Below are positions 15,594 through 22,435 of a DNA stretch of 22,435 nt, in pieces. A program made the position numbers and the translations under genes. Each line of letters opens with the position of its first letter. Position 1 is the stretch's first letter. The notes beneath the pieces were generated by a model. The model worked only from the letters and a program-made list of their open reading frames with translations, was not told where the DNA came from and made no database searches. The DNA is from CAYGXH01 sp964354485 (GTDB lineage: Bacteria > Bacteroidota > Ignavibacteria > UBA10030 > SZUA-254), in the NCBI GenBank assembly GCA_964354485.1, contig CAYGZY010000049.1, positions 1 through 22,435 on the forward strand, written 5' to 3'.

Positions 15594-16405
15594 TGCCCCT
15601 CACTCCGCTTTTCCAGCTGATCGAGTGTCGCTTTCGATATCATCACATTTTTCAAAGGCCTCCGCACCCGACTCAAAGTTCCCACATTCCTGCCGTTCAG
15701 TGTGAATGTCATCGCCAGCGCGTTTCCCACCGATACCTGAAGCGATTCCGCCGCATACCACTTACGACCAACAGAGGGCGGGAAGATCGCCTCACTGGTG
15801 TCCTTTCCATCGATGATCACCCTCACCCAGACAGTCTCGCGTGCAGTTCCCTCGAGTATTAGTGTATCGATCTGAGATGTACCATCAGCCACAACCGCCG
15901 TCTGCCGGAGTTTTGTTTCCTGCTCATTTACTGCATCCGTAAATGAAATTTCGGCGGGTACTTCCGATGGTTCTCCATCACCGACGATGAAGAGCATAGT
16001 AATCAGTCCTACAGCGACTACTGCTATGACGATGATAAGGAGCCGGATATGATGCGGGAGTGAAAATGGGAATTGCGACGGTGACGCTTTAGATTCTGCA
16101 GGAGGTATTTCTCCTCTCGTATATCCCGGTTCAGCAGATACCGGAGGAGAGCCCGCATCCTTTTCACCCTCACTGATCCTCTCGAGGAGTTCTTCAAGAT
16201 TTAATCCGATTTCCCTCGCATAGTCCTTCACGAAGGCGTCGATATAGGTGATTGGAAGTTTCGGGCCGGTACCGTTTTCCAGCTGTTCGAGGAATTGTAA
16301 ATTTATCCTCGTTGCTGTTGCGATATCGTCCAGTGAGCGACCCTGGGCTTCCCGCCCGGCTCGCAGGTGCTCACCTATAATTTTTATGATGCTTTCTGAG
16401 ACCAT
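15590..16405 (-). CDS. rodZ: RodZ-like cell-shape protein (HTH_25 / TM / DUF4115)
   Basis: A 271-residue protein with the RodZ layout: cytoplasmic XRE-like helix-turn-helix at about 5-75 (GEHLRAGREAQGRSLDDIATATRI, then FVKDYAREIGLNLEELL), a disordered linker, one transmembrane helix at about 121-142, and an extracytoplasmic DUF4115 beta domain (about 170-250, LEGTARETVWVRVIIDGK). RodZ anchors MreB-linked peptidoglycan synthesis in rod-shaped cells. The C-terminal LKNVMISKATLDQLEKRSEG is not part of the core. Start chosen at 16405; it follows the histidine kinase by 18 bases and its stop overlaps ligA. The shape function is inferred from architecture; some similar proteins act only as regulators. 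Confidence 0.85.
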   Translation of the reverse strand: MVSESIIKIIGEHLRAGREAQGRSLDDIATATRINLQFLEQLENGTGPKLPITYIDAFVKDYAREIGLNLEELLERISEGEKDAGSPPVSAEPGYTRGEIPPAESKASPSQFPFSLPHHIRLLIIVIAVVAVGLITMLFIVGDGEPSEVPAEISFTDAVNEQETKLRQTAVVADGTSQIDTLILEGTARETVWVRVIIDGKDTSEAIFPPSVGRKWYAAESLQVSVGNALAMTFTLNGRNVGTLSRVRRPLKNVMISKATLDQLEKRSEGQ

Positions 16406-16423
16406 CGTCCACGCACAATTTAA

Positions 16424-18682
16424 TTAATGCTTTTCGCGCAACGTCTGCGCATCGAGAATCCAGCGGACGGTCTGCGCGTATTCCTCCAATTCAAACGGTT
16501 TTTGTAAAAAACCGTCGACTAGGTCCATAAACTGGCCGTCCTGAAGCGTTCCGGCGCTGTATCCGCTGCAGACCAATACTTTTACAGATGGGTGATCTTT
16601 TCTGATAATTTCGAACGTCGGACCTCCACCCATGCGCGGCATATTCATATCGAGGATGACAAGATCATACTTTTTCTTCGCCGCCTTAAGGATGTCGAGC
16701 GCCTCACGACCGTTGTTTGCAATAACAATTTCATAACCAAGTTCCTTCAGAATGTCAGCGCCGATTTCACCCACCGAAATCTCATCTTCTACTATCAAAA
16801 TCCTTTCCTTCCCGCCTACAAGCTCTGTCTTCTTTTCCTTAACAACTTTATTACGCGTATCGCCTGGAATCCGCGGGAAATAAAACGTAAAAACCGATCC
16901 GCTGTTCACCTCACTGACTACATGGACATGACCGTTATGACTCTTGACGACGCCGTAAACGACGGCTAAACCGAGTCCGGTTCCCTTACCATGTTCCTTG
17001 GTTGTAAAGAAAGGTTCGAAGATATTCGGCATGATGCCGGGGGGTATGCCAAAACCGGAATCGGCAACTGAAACCATGACGTATTCACCGGACTTTCCAT
17101 CCGAAAGACGACGTGCTTCTTCTTCCCGCAGGGTGACAGGTTTAGACGTGATGACAATGATCCCTTCCTTCGGCATGGCATCCCGGGCATTCAAACAAAG
17201 ATTAAGAAGAGCCTGCTGGAGTTGTCCTTCATCCCCTTCAACAATGAGCGGCTCCTCTGACAGCACCATTTTAATGTGTATCGTTTTTGGAGTTGTTACT
17301 TCGAAAAGTTTGATTGTCTGATCAATTATGACATTCATATCCGTCCGCACAATATGCGGATTCCCTTTCCTGGCAAAGGTCAACAGCTGGCGCGTGACGG
17401 CGGCCCCCCGGCGGGAGGTGGTTTCGATAAGATCGACGTATTTCAGAAGTCGGGCATCATTATTGATGCGTCTCCGCATGATGGATGCTGAACCAAGTAT
17501 CGCGGTAAGGATATTATTGAAATCATGCGCGATGCCGCCTGCCAGATTGCCAATACTGTCGATTTTTTGCGCCTGGAGAATTTTTCCCTCCATTCTCTTT
17601 TTCTCCGTTATATCCCGCAGGACCATACGTACGAGCGATGGATTTCCCCTCATGTCGTATACGATAGACGTGTTTACACTGACGTCGATCAATGTCCCGT
17701 CGGCACGGCGTATCTGCTCTTCGAACCCTTTCAGCTCCTGTTTCTCCTGAAATATTTTTCCCAAATTCTTGAGAACCTTGTCATGGAACTGCGGCGGATA
17801 GATGTTAATCAGCGGATTGCCGATAATCATCTCCTTTGGTATTCCGAGAACCTGACTTTCCGTCCGGTTACAGCTCACGACAATACCGTTGTGGTCGACG
17901 CTGTGGTACATGTCGGGAGAATTTTCATAAAGATCGGCATAGAGTTCTTCGGATTTCTTAACCTGATCGAAAAGGTACGCATTATTGAGCGCCATGCTTA
18001 TCTGATTGCCGTATGCTTGGAGCATCGCAAGCTTCATAGTCCGCGATGTATAAGGATTGCTGCTGCCGAGGACGATCACGCCGGCGAATATTCCCTGACG
18101 GTTAAGAGGGATACTAATAAGGACTTTCAGAGGCTCGCGTTGTAATTCCGGACTTAATGTGTTCAGGATTTTTTCGTCATCAGCAAGGTACACTCCGGTG
18201 CTCCGCAGCCACGATAACGACGGATCATAAACATTGCAGTTATGGGGGACGATCGTTCCTGCCGTTCCGTGCATGTGCTTGAGCATGAGAATATCATTTT
18301 CGGAAAGATATATCCAACCGCATTCTGCACGCATTAATTGCATGACGCGGATGAGAGCAGATTGCATTACGTAATTTAAATCGACGGAGTAGTTTACCGC
18401 CTCGGCCATTGTGTTGAGTTCAAGCAACTCCATCCTCTGGGCTTCGAGTACGCGTCCGTATCTGAGGGCGAAAAAAATGCTGACGTATCCGAAAACTCCG
18501 ACGGTTACGACACTGATGAAATCGATGGTACTGAGGGCTTCACCCGAAGCGATGCGTACCGTAATGATGGTTATCATCGCAATTACAACGGCTGTCGATG
18601 CGACGATCTGTGCCTGCTCGAGCAGTCCCAGGGATTTGAAAAAGATCTTTATTCCGACCAAAAAGTTCTTAACGAATACCAT
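16424..18682 (-). CDS. Membrane hybrid histidine kinase (TM2-GAF-PAS-HisKA-HATPase-REC)
   Basis: A 752-residue sensor kinase. Two TM helices lie at about 25-46 and 55-73, with almost no periplasmic loop, so the sensed signal is probably inside the cell or in the membrane. A GAF-like domain (about 95-235) and a PAS domain (about 243-360) follow. HisKA has the phospho-acceptor His386 in GGIAHDFNN. The ATPase has Asn498 (N box), DSGFGIPP near 541 and GTGLGL at 577-582. The C-terminal receiver carries phospho-acceptor Asp678 and Lys728. A single-domain response regulator is divergently encoded 118 bases away, suggesting a phosphorelay, although His-phosphotransfer and output partners are not visible. 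It is the first gene of the minus-strand operon running to 9371. Confidence 0.93.
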   Translation of the reverse strand: MVFVKNFLVGIKIFFKSLGLLEQAQIVASTAVVIAMITIITVRIASGEALSTIDFISVVTVGVFGYVSIFFALRYGRVLEAQRMELLELNTMAEAVNYSVDLNYVMQSALIRVMQLMRAECGWIYLSENDILMLKHMHGTAGTIVPHNCNVYDPSLSWLRSTGVYLADDEKILNTLSPELQREPLKVLISIPLNRQGIFAGVIVLGSSNPYTSRTMKLAMLQAYGNQISMALNNAYLFDQVKKSEELYADLYENSPDMYHSVDHNGIVVSCNRTESQVLGIPKEMIIGNPLINIYPPQFHDKVLKNLGKIFQEKQELKGFEEQIRRADGTLIDVSVNTSIVYDMRGNPSLVRMVLRDITEKKRMEGKILQAQKIDSIGNLAGGIAHDFNNILTAILGSASIMRRRINNDARLLKYVDLIETTSRRGAAVTRQLLTFARKGNPHIVRTDMNVIIDQTIKLFEVTTPKTIHIKMVLSEEPLIVEGDEGQLQQALLNLCLNARDAMPKEGIIVITSKPVTLREEEARRLSDGKSGEYVMVSVADSGFGIPPGIMPNIFEPFFTTKEHGKGTGLGLAVVYGVVKSHNGHVHVVSEVNSGSVFTFYFPRIPGDTRNKVVKEKKTELVGGKERILIVEDEISVGEIGADILKELGYEIVIANNGREALDILKAAKKKYDLVILDMNMPRMGGGPTFEIIRKDHPSVKVLVCSGYSAGTLQDGQFMDLVDGFLQKPFELEEYAQTVRWILDAQTLREKH

Positions 18683-18691
18683 GGCGGCTGA

Positions 18692-18720
18692 AATGTAATA
18701 AGAAAAGTATTGAGTATCAA
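18692..18720 (-). promoter_or_regulatory. Candidate promoter for the kinase-to-symporter operon
   Basis: Minus strand: TTGATA (18720-18715), 17 bases, then TACATT (18697-18692). The expected transcript start (about 18685) is only a few bases before the ATG at 18682, so the message would be nearly leaderless. Confidence 0.35.
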
Positions 18721-18744
18721 TTCAGGTAAGAGAAGAAACGTTTT

Positions 18745-18772
18745 TTGAAAAAGACTATACTTTTCGTACATT
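18745..18772 (+). promoter_or_regulatory. Candidate promoter for the response regulator
   Basis: TTGAAA (18745-18750), 16 bases, then TACATT (18767-18772), about 28 bases upstream of the ATG at 18801. It is modest evidence, but the divergent arrangement with the kinase promoter is natural. Confidence 0.3.
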
Positions 18773-18800
18773 CTAGAGTAAAATTAATCAATCGGTAAGA

Positions 18801-19205
18801 ATGATGCAGAAATTGAAAAAAAAGACACATATACTGGTCATTGACGACGATCTGACATTCCGGAACGCGTTATGTGAGTACCTCACCCAAAACGATTTCA
18901 GGGTAGATTCCGCAGAGGAAGGTGAAACTGCCCTCAAAATGCTCGTGGACGATCCGGCAGATGTAATCTTACTTGATATTTACATGCCGAAGATGGACGG
19001 ATTGCAGGTTTTAGCAAAAATCAAAAAACAGAACATTACCGCGAAAGTGATCATACTTACGGCAGCTGACGGACTTAAAATTGCTCAGGAGAGCATAAAA
19101 CTCGGGGCTGATGATTTCATGACAAAGCCGTTCAATTTGAACCTCCTTGTTGAATGCATCGGCAAAGTAACAAGTCCGCCAGTCTTCTCCTCAAAAAAGA
19201 CATAA
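18801..19205 (+). CDS. Single-domain response regulator (CheY-like receiver)
   Basis: A 134-residue protein that is just a receiver domain. Acidic Asp15-17 (VIDDD), phospho-acceptor Asp59 (ILLDIYMP), Thr87 (ILTAAD) and Lys109 (MTKPF) are all in place. There is no DNA-binding or enzymatic output domain, so it probably acts by protein contact or as a relay between kinases. It is divergently transcribed from the hybrid kinase at 16424-18682, its likely partner. ATG at 18801 is followed directly by a second ATG, and either could be used; GGTAAG upstream is a weak Shine-Dalgarno. The stop codon is immediately followed by a hairpin terminator region. Confidence 0.93.
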   Translation: MMQKLKKKTHILVIDDDLTFRNALCEYLTQNDFRVDSAEEGETALKMLVDDPADVILLDIYMPKMDGLQVLAKIKKQNITAKVIILTAADGLKIAQESIKLGADDFMTKPFNLNLLVECIGKVTSPPVFSSKKT

Positions 19206-19234
19206 AAAAACCCTGCCGCGCTCCCGCAGCAGGG
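19204..19234 (-). terminator. Bidirectional-looking hairpin with T-run pointing to the minus strand
   Basis: CCCTGC and GCAGGG (19211-19216, 19229-19234) form the outer stem, with a GC pair inside. On the minus strand it is followed by seven Ts (19210-19204), a good intrinsic terminator. On the plus strand only a weak CCACCACTTTT follows. It would end minus-strand transcription from the 19235-19514 gap or beyond, and possibly also help end the response-regulator message. Confidence 0.6.
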
Positions 19235-19513
19235 CCACCACTTTTCTCTAATCCACCTTATAACCACAATTCACCAGGAGGTGTTATTTAAATATATGCA
19301 ACGATTATGCCAACATGCGGGTTGCATAGGATCCTTAAATTTTACACACATTTCCAGTAAATGAAATATGTATATTGCAGCAGTAGGTAATAATTACATA
19401 TTTGAGGCAAATATTTCCATACGATAGTAACAAATTCTGGACACCATGAATCTCCGAATTTCGGATAATCGAGGAGTTGCACGCCGGGCAATCACTCCGG
19501 TATGGAACGGATT
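19235..19513. other. Gene-free gap, possible small RNA on the minus strand
   Basis: No convincing coding frame. On the minus strand, TTGGCA, 17 bases, TAAATA lie near 19290-19320, then a short CACC-TCCT-GGTG hairpin near 19273-19284, then a purine-rich run (AAGGTGGATTAGAGAAAAG), ending at the strong hairpin and T-run at 19204-19234. This could be a ~70-100 nt transcript or simply the 3' UTR of the reductase gene. Confidence 0.3.
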
Positions 19514-20164
19514 TCAATGCTTGAGCAGTTTGAATGCATGCGTCCACCGGTTCTCGCGGAATCCCGGAATGCACCAGAGAATTGCCAGTGGTTCGATAGC
19601 GCGTGCGGCTTCAGCTTTTCCCATATCCTCCGGTTCAAAACCAAATTCCTCCAGGATCTCCCTCACCTCAGATTTTGAGGCATCCTGATTTCCGCAGTAG
19701 AACATGGTCGGTTTAATACCACGGAAATCCGGATTAACCATGAATGCATTCCCGATACAGCTGAATGCCTTCACAAAATGCGCACCCGGAACTAATTTCT
19801 GGAGCCGCTCCATCAATGATTCCTGAAACGATGTGAAATACTGAAGTACTCCGTTGGCAGGCGGAGCATCGGCTATAGGGTTTGTCGTATCAATCACTGT
19901 TTTACTCTTAAAACTTTCGGCGTTAAGAGATTTGACAACCGACTCAGTCGCACTTCCTTTTGTGGCAAGGACGAGAATACTACCGAACGCGGCTGCATCG
20001 GCGAATGTTCCGACCTTTACTTTGCCGTGCGTCTTTTCTTTGAGATCCTGATGTTTGGCAGAACTATTCGTACCGATCATGACCTCATGCCCATGCTGGA
20101 CAAAACCATTTGCCAGCGCCTGGCCGACTGCGCCGGAACCGATTATTCCAATTTTCTTTACCAT
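19514..20164 (-). CDS. NAD(P)-binding F420-reductase-like oxidoreductase
   Basis: A 216-residue Rossmann-fold protein. The dinucleotide motif GIIGSGAVGQALANGF is at residues 6-21 (G-x-G-x-x-G), followed by HEVMIGTN, where the residues after the second strand fit NADP binding. The body has VIDTTNPIA, the usual link in NADPH-dependent F420 reductase-like and related coenzyme-F420 oxidoreductase families, and FVKAFSCIGNAFMVNP. In bacteria without F420 these proteins act on unknown substrates. ATG at 20164 has AAGGA eight bases upstream. It stands alone, in the same orientation as the tRNA region to its right, 220 bases away. Confidence 0.82.
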   Translation of the reverse strand: MVKKIGIIGSGAVGQALANGFVQHGHEVMIGTNSSAKHQDLKEKTHGKVKVGTFADAAAFGSILVLATKGSATESVVKSLNAESFKSKTVIDTTNPIADAPPANGVLQYFTSFQESLMERLQKLVPGAHFVKAFSCIGNAFMVNPDFRGIKPTMFYCGNQDASKSEVREILEEFGFEPEDMGKAEAARAIEPLAILWCIPGFRENRWTHAFKLLKH

Positions 20165-20326
20165 GTTTGATCCTTCATTTTAATTTATTATCAATAGCTA
20201 TAATTATTTGAGTGATCATCGAGAGATGCTCATTGATGGTAACAACATCTCAAGGGGATAAATAGTTTCTGGAATATAAAGATGGACTAAGGAACACCCA
20301 CAGGATTGGCGGATATGTGATAAGTA

Positions 20327-20375
20327 AAACCTCCGACATTTATCTCAGCTTAAACATGTAAAATGTCGGAGGTTT
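20327..20375 (-). terminator. Intrinsic terminator of the GIY-YIG/tRNA-Pro transcript
   Basis: A perfect 15-bp stem: AAACCTCCGACATTT (20327-20341) pairs with AAATGTCGGAGGTTT (20361-20375), with a 19-base loop. On the minus strand it is followed by TTTT and starts ten bases after the tRNA 3' end. Strong structure, modest T-run. Confidence 0.7.
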
Positions 20376-20384
20376 CGTGTGTTG

Positions 20385-20459
20385 TCGGAACGGCGGGATT
20401 TGAACCCGCGACCCCTTGCACCCCAAGCAAGTGCGCTAACCGGGCTGCGCTACGTTCCG
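20385..20459 (-). tRNA. tRNA-Pro (anticodon GGG)
   Basis: A 75-nt cloverleaf. The acceptor CGGAACG pairs with CGTTCCG, the discriminator is A, the D stem is GCGC/GCGC, the anticodon stem is CTTGC/GCAAG and the T arm is GCGGG-TTCAAAT-CCCGC. The seven-base anticodon loop TTGGGGT gives anticodon GGG, reading proline codon CCC (and CCU by wobble). CCA is not encoded. The first 24 nt are also the last codons and stop of the GIY-YIG gene, and bases 20439-20464 (the tRNA 5' end and a few bases before it) are duplicated at 20764-20789. Confidence 0.95.
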
Positions 20460-20708
20460 AGGTTCAAATTTATTTTTTATTTCTTGCAATTCTACCCAAC
20501 CTTTTGATGATTTTAAATACCTTTCCCGTCTTATTGCTTCGCTTCTCGTTTCATATGATTCACTATATACCAACCTCCAGGGCTTTTCCACTTTCGTGAA
20601 TTTTGACCGGCCTTTGTTATGTCGCTGTAACCTTTCAATCACATCCTTTGTCTGACCTATATAATAACGGCCGCTACCCTCACTCTTTAGAACATACACC
20701 TGGAACAT
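20436..20708 (-). CDS. GIY-YIG family nuclease fused into the tRNA-Pro 5' end
   Basis: A 90-residue GIY-YIG domain protein (UPF0213/YhbQ size). The motif is VYVLKSEGSGRYYIGQT (VYV at 4-6, YIG at 16-18), with Arg26, Asn31 and the metal-binding Glu in RSEAIRRERYLKS in the expected places, so the nuclease should be active. The last codons RNVAQPG and the stop (20436-20459) are the first 24 bases of the tRNA-Pro gene, so the natural C-terminus is set by its insertion point. The ATG at 20708 is preceded by AAAGGGAG some 13 bases away. It is flanked by copies of the tRNA 5' sequence. A homing-like or mobile role is inference; free-standing GIY-YIG proteins also act in DNA repair. Confidence 0.88.
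   Translation of the reverse strand: MFQVYVLKSEGSGRYYIGQTKDVIERLQRHNKGRSKFTKVEKPWRLVYSESYETRSEAIRRERYLKSSKGWVELQEIKNKFEPRNVAQPG
20439..20464. repeat. Direct repeat copy A (5' end of the functional tRNA-Pro)
   Basis: 26 bases identical to 20764-20789, same orientation. It includes the tRNA 5' acceptor strand and D-arm start plus five bases upstream. Confidence 0.9.
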
Positions 20709-20733
20709 TTTACTGTCCCACTCCCTTTCATAT

Positions 20734-20789
20734 GTGCGCTAGTTCCGAAGGAATCACTTCGTGACCGGGCTGCGCTACGTTCCGAGGTT
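20734..20789 (-). pseudogene. Partial tRNA-Pro copy (5' end only) with a 22-base insertion
   Basis: 20764-20789 repeats the tRNA 5' end and a few upstream bases perfectly. 20734-20741 (GTGCGCTA) repeats the next part of the tRNA (matching 20431-20438). The 22 bases 20742-20763 are inserted between them, at the tRNA D-loop, and hold the inverted pair CGAAG/CTTCG. The copy stops before the anticodon arm and is not functional. It probably marks the far end of the inserted nuclease unit; a promoter-like TTGTAT...TATCTT lies just to its right on the minus strand. Confidence 0.75.
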
Positions 20790-20918
20790 TATATAAGATA
20801 ATACCTTTTTTATGTCTATACAAATGCCGCAATCATACGGAATTTTCTACCCGTCATATCTTGCGGGGAATACTTAATCTCCCTCCCCGCTCACAGAAGC
20901 TGAGAATCTCCGGAAAAA

Positions 20919-22435
20919 TTACCGTAACAGTAACATTTTTTCAACACTCCGGAAATTTTTACCCGGATCAGCGATGCTCGCGGCTTCCATCCTGTAAAAA
21001 TAAATTCCACTTGCAACATCATGTGCATTCCATTCGGCGGACTTGAATCCGGCACTTTCTTCCTTATCGATAAGTACGGTAACGACCTGCCCGAGCGTGT
21101 TATATACTTTTATGGTTACTTTACTTGCCTCCGGCAACTGGTACAGAATTCGTGTCGTCGGATTGAACGGATTCGGGTAATTCTGACGTAGAGCATACTC
21201 AACAGGTACAAGCGTCTGCTCTGCACGAAGGAATATATTATTAAGCGCCTCATTTCCAAGCGTGATTGATCCATCCCCTTCCATTACAAACTCCGCGCCA
21301 TCAGAAGAATTCTTGTCTTTCCACATCAGAGAATATTTTACCGCCGGATCATGTACGACCTCCCAGCTCACACTCACAGGCAGCGCACCTGAAGAAATGA
21401 GTAACGGGTAATCCAATGAAGCCTCGAATTTGGCAGGATGGGTCTCCAGCATCCTGTTGGAAATAAACCGAGCGTTGAAATCCTCCACCGGTAGTCCGGG
21501 AGGGAGATCATACATGCTTATCCGGAAATTGCCCTCCGGCTCGCTTCCGAAGTACAATACCTGTTTATTTCCCCGGGCATCCTTAATCGTGAGTTTATTA
21601 AATCCATCCATGACTCCTTTGCCCAACAAAGTTGTATTGCTTCCAGTTGGTGCACCCGATTTGAGAACGAGCTGTCCGTCCGATGATACGCGAACCCAGT
21701 AGCCGTTGCCAGGATAAATCGAATCGGCTATATCGTATCCGCCGCTCTCGTAACTAAGGAATGTGGAAGATATTATTTCATCGGGTATTGATGTGACCGC
21801 GTCCGTCCGAACCGGAACTGAAATAGACCCGATTAAATTCCAGCGGATATGAACATCAAAAGTATCACTTGTAAGGATTGGTCCGCTAAACAATTTCACC
21901 AGTGGTGAATTGAACTTCAGCCAATATCCCTTCCCGCCAAAGAGACTATCGCTAATGGAGTACCTGCCCATATATGTGAAAGCATCCGAAGCGGCAGTCG
22001 GGAAAAATAGATTTTTACGTTCCCCTGACGTTTGCAACGGCAGCGATACAAGTTGCCATTGGGGATCGAGCCGATACGTATACGCCGGAAACGCGCTCGA
22101 GGGCTCCACTGCTAGCGCGAGTCCGCTGACGATGTTCGTTGTCCCTACTAACGATCCGATCCCAGTCAGTGTATCAATGAGGATCAACGTCGGAATATTC
22201 AAACCGGTACCTGCCAGTCCAAACAGATTGCCGGCGGCATCAAATGCAATATCCTGGGTTGCGACACCGAATCCAGTAGATCCGACAAGTGTAGGAATAC
22301 CGGACGGCAATGCAATTTTAAAAATTCGATCGGGATTTGAAGTTGAACGGACAGATGCCCATAATTCTCCCGTCAACGGATTAACATCCAGTCCTGCGAT
22401 CGTTAGACCTGTATTTGCCACAAGCGTCGGGATTC
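20919..22435 (-). CDS. T9SS-sorted surface protein, 5' end beyond the window
   Basis: More than 505 residues. The frame stays open to the window edge (IPTLVANTGL precedes the GTG at 22421), so the N-terminus and signal peptide are outside. The first ~110 residues have beta-propeller-like repeats with recurring I-P-T-L and TG turns (SGIPTLVGSTG, LNIPTLILIDTLTGIG). The middle has two similar units, WQLVSLPLQTSG...GGKGYWLKFN and WNLIGSISVPVR...GNGYWVRVS, of the kind seen before a type IX tail. The C-terminal ~85 residues are the sorting domain: QNYPNPFNPTTRILYQLP, VYNTLGQVV, SGIYFYRM. It would be carried to the cell surface or outside by the type IX system; no T9SS machinery gene is in this window. 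Stop at 20919. Confidence 0.9.
   Translation of the reverse strand, partial: IPTLVANTGLTIAGLDVNPLTGELWASVRSTSNPDRIFKIALPSGIPTLVGSTGFGVATQDIAFDAAGNLFGLAGTGLNIPTLILIDTLTGIGSLVGTTNIVSGLALAVEPSSAFPAYTYRLDPQWQLVSLPLQTSGERKNLFFPTAASDAFTYMGRYSISDSLFGGKGYWLKFNSPLVKLFSGPILTSDTFDVHIRWNLIGSISVPVRTDAVTSIPDEIISSTFLSYESGGYDIADSIYPGNGYWVRVSSDGQLVLKSGAPTGSNTTLLGKGVMDGFNKLTIKDARGNKQVLYFGSEPEGNFRISMYDLPPGLPVEDFNARFISNRMLETHPAKFEASLDYPLLISSGALPVSVSWEVVHDPAVKYSLMWKDKNSSDGAEFVMEGDGSITLGNEALNNIFLRAEQTLVPVEYALRQNYPNPFNPTTRILYQLPEASKVTIKVYNTLGQVVTVLIDKEESAGFKSAEWNAHDVASGIYFYRMEAASIADPGKNFRSVEKMLLLR

Noticed and set aside
19235..19290. GTGG repeats on the minus strand as a possible MraZ box
   Set aside because: Spacing is irregular and far from the regular short spacing expected; no mraZ/ftsL genes nearby.
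20363..20599. Plus-strand ORF reading VGTAGFEPATPCTPSKCANRAALR
   Set aside because: This is the well-known false translation antisense to a tRNA gene; it covers tRNA-Pro and the nuclease gene and has no independent support.
20863..20890. GCGGGGA/TCCCCGC hairpin after the T9SS protein gene
   Set aside because: Stem is good but no T-run follows on the minus strand, so I do not call it a terminator.
1..22435. CRISPR arrays, rRNA genes and insertion sequences
   Set aside because: No regularly spaced repeats, no rRNA-like segments and no transposase frames were seen anywhere in the window.

Overview
The window looks like chromosomal DNA from a Bacteroidota-type bacterium, most likely from the Ignavibacteria/Chlorobi side of that group. 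The best evidence is the type IX secretion sorting tail (QNYPNPFNPTT, then a GQVV strand and SGIYFYRM) on the protein at the right edge. The 7TM-HD c-di-AMP phosphodiesterase, NAD-dependent ligase, RodZ-like protein and weak Shine-Dalgarno sites on many genes also fit. The assignment is an inference from protein style; no rRNA is present.

Layout. Positions 1-3000 (minus strand) hold pgpH followed by a XerC/D-type tyrosine recombinase cut by the left edge. Positions 3100-5145 (plus) hold a POT-family peptide transporter and a DinB-fold protein. Positions 5238-9062 (minus) form an AT-rich accessory island: a four-helix-bundle protein with a topoisomerase-type zinc ribbon, a mobile mystery A/B pair (HTH regulator plus Fic protein), an ORF6N protein with an abnormal end plus a broken second ORF6N copy, and an Mrr-type restriction endonuclease. 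Positions 9371-18682 (minus) are seven tightly packed co-directional genes: hybrid histidine kinase, RodZ-like, ligA, a small glycosyltransferase-9-like protein, a STAS protein and two SSS sodium/solute symporters. A single-domain response regulator (18801-19205, plus) diverges from the kinase. Positions 19514-22435 (minus) hold a dinucleotide-binding F420-reductase-like protein, tRNA-Pro(GGG), a GIY-YIG nuclease fused into the tRNA 5' end, and a T9SS-sorted surface protein cut by the right edge.

Three unexplained structures stand out. (1) The mobile mystery A/B pair is bracketed by 42-bp direct repeats (40/42 identical) built around a 27-nt palindrome that lies inside ORF6N coding sequence. 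(2) Upstream of mobile mystery A there are three 16-bp inverted-repeat sites spaced exactly 33 bp apart, which look like an operator array. (3) The tRNA-Pro gene has its first part duplicated 325 bp upstream with a GIY-YIG nuclease gene between the copies; the nuclease's last residues and stop codon are encoded by the tRNA, so it looks like a tiny mobile unit that lands in a tRNA 5' end and rebuilds it.
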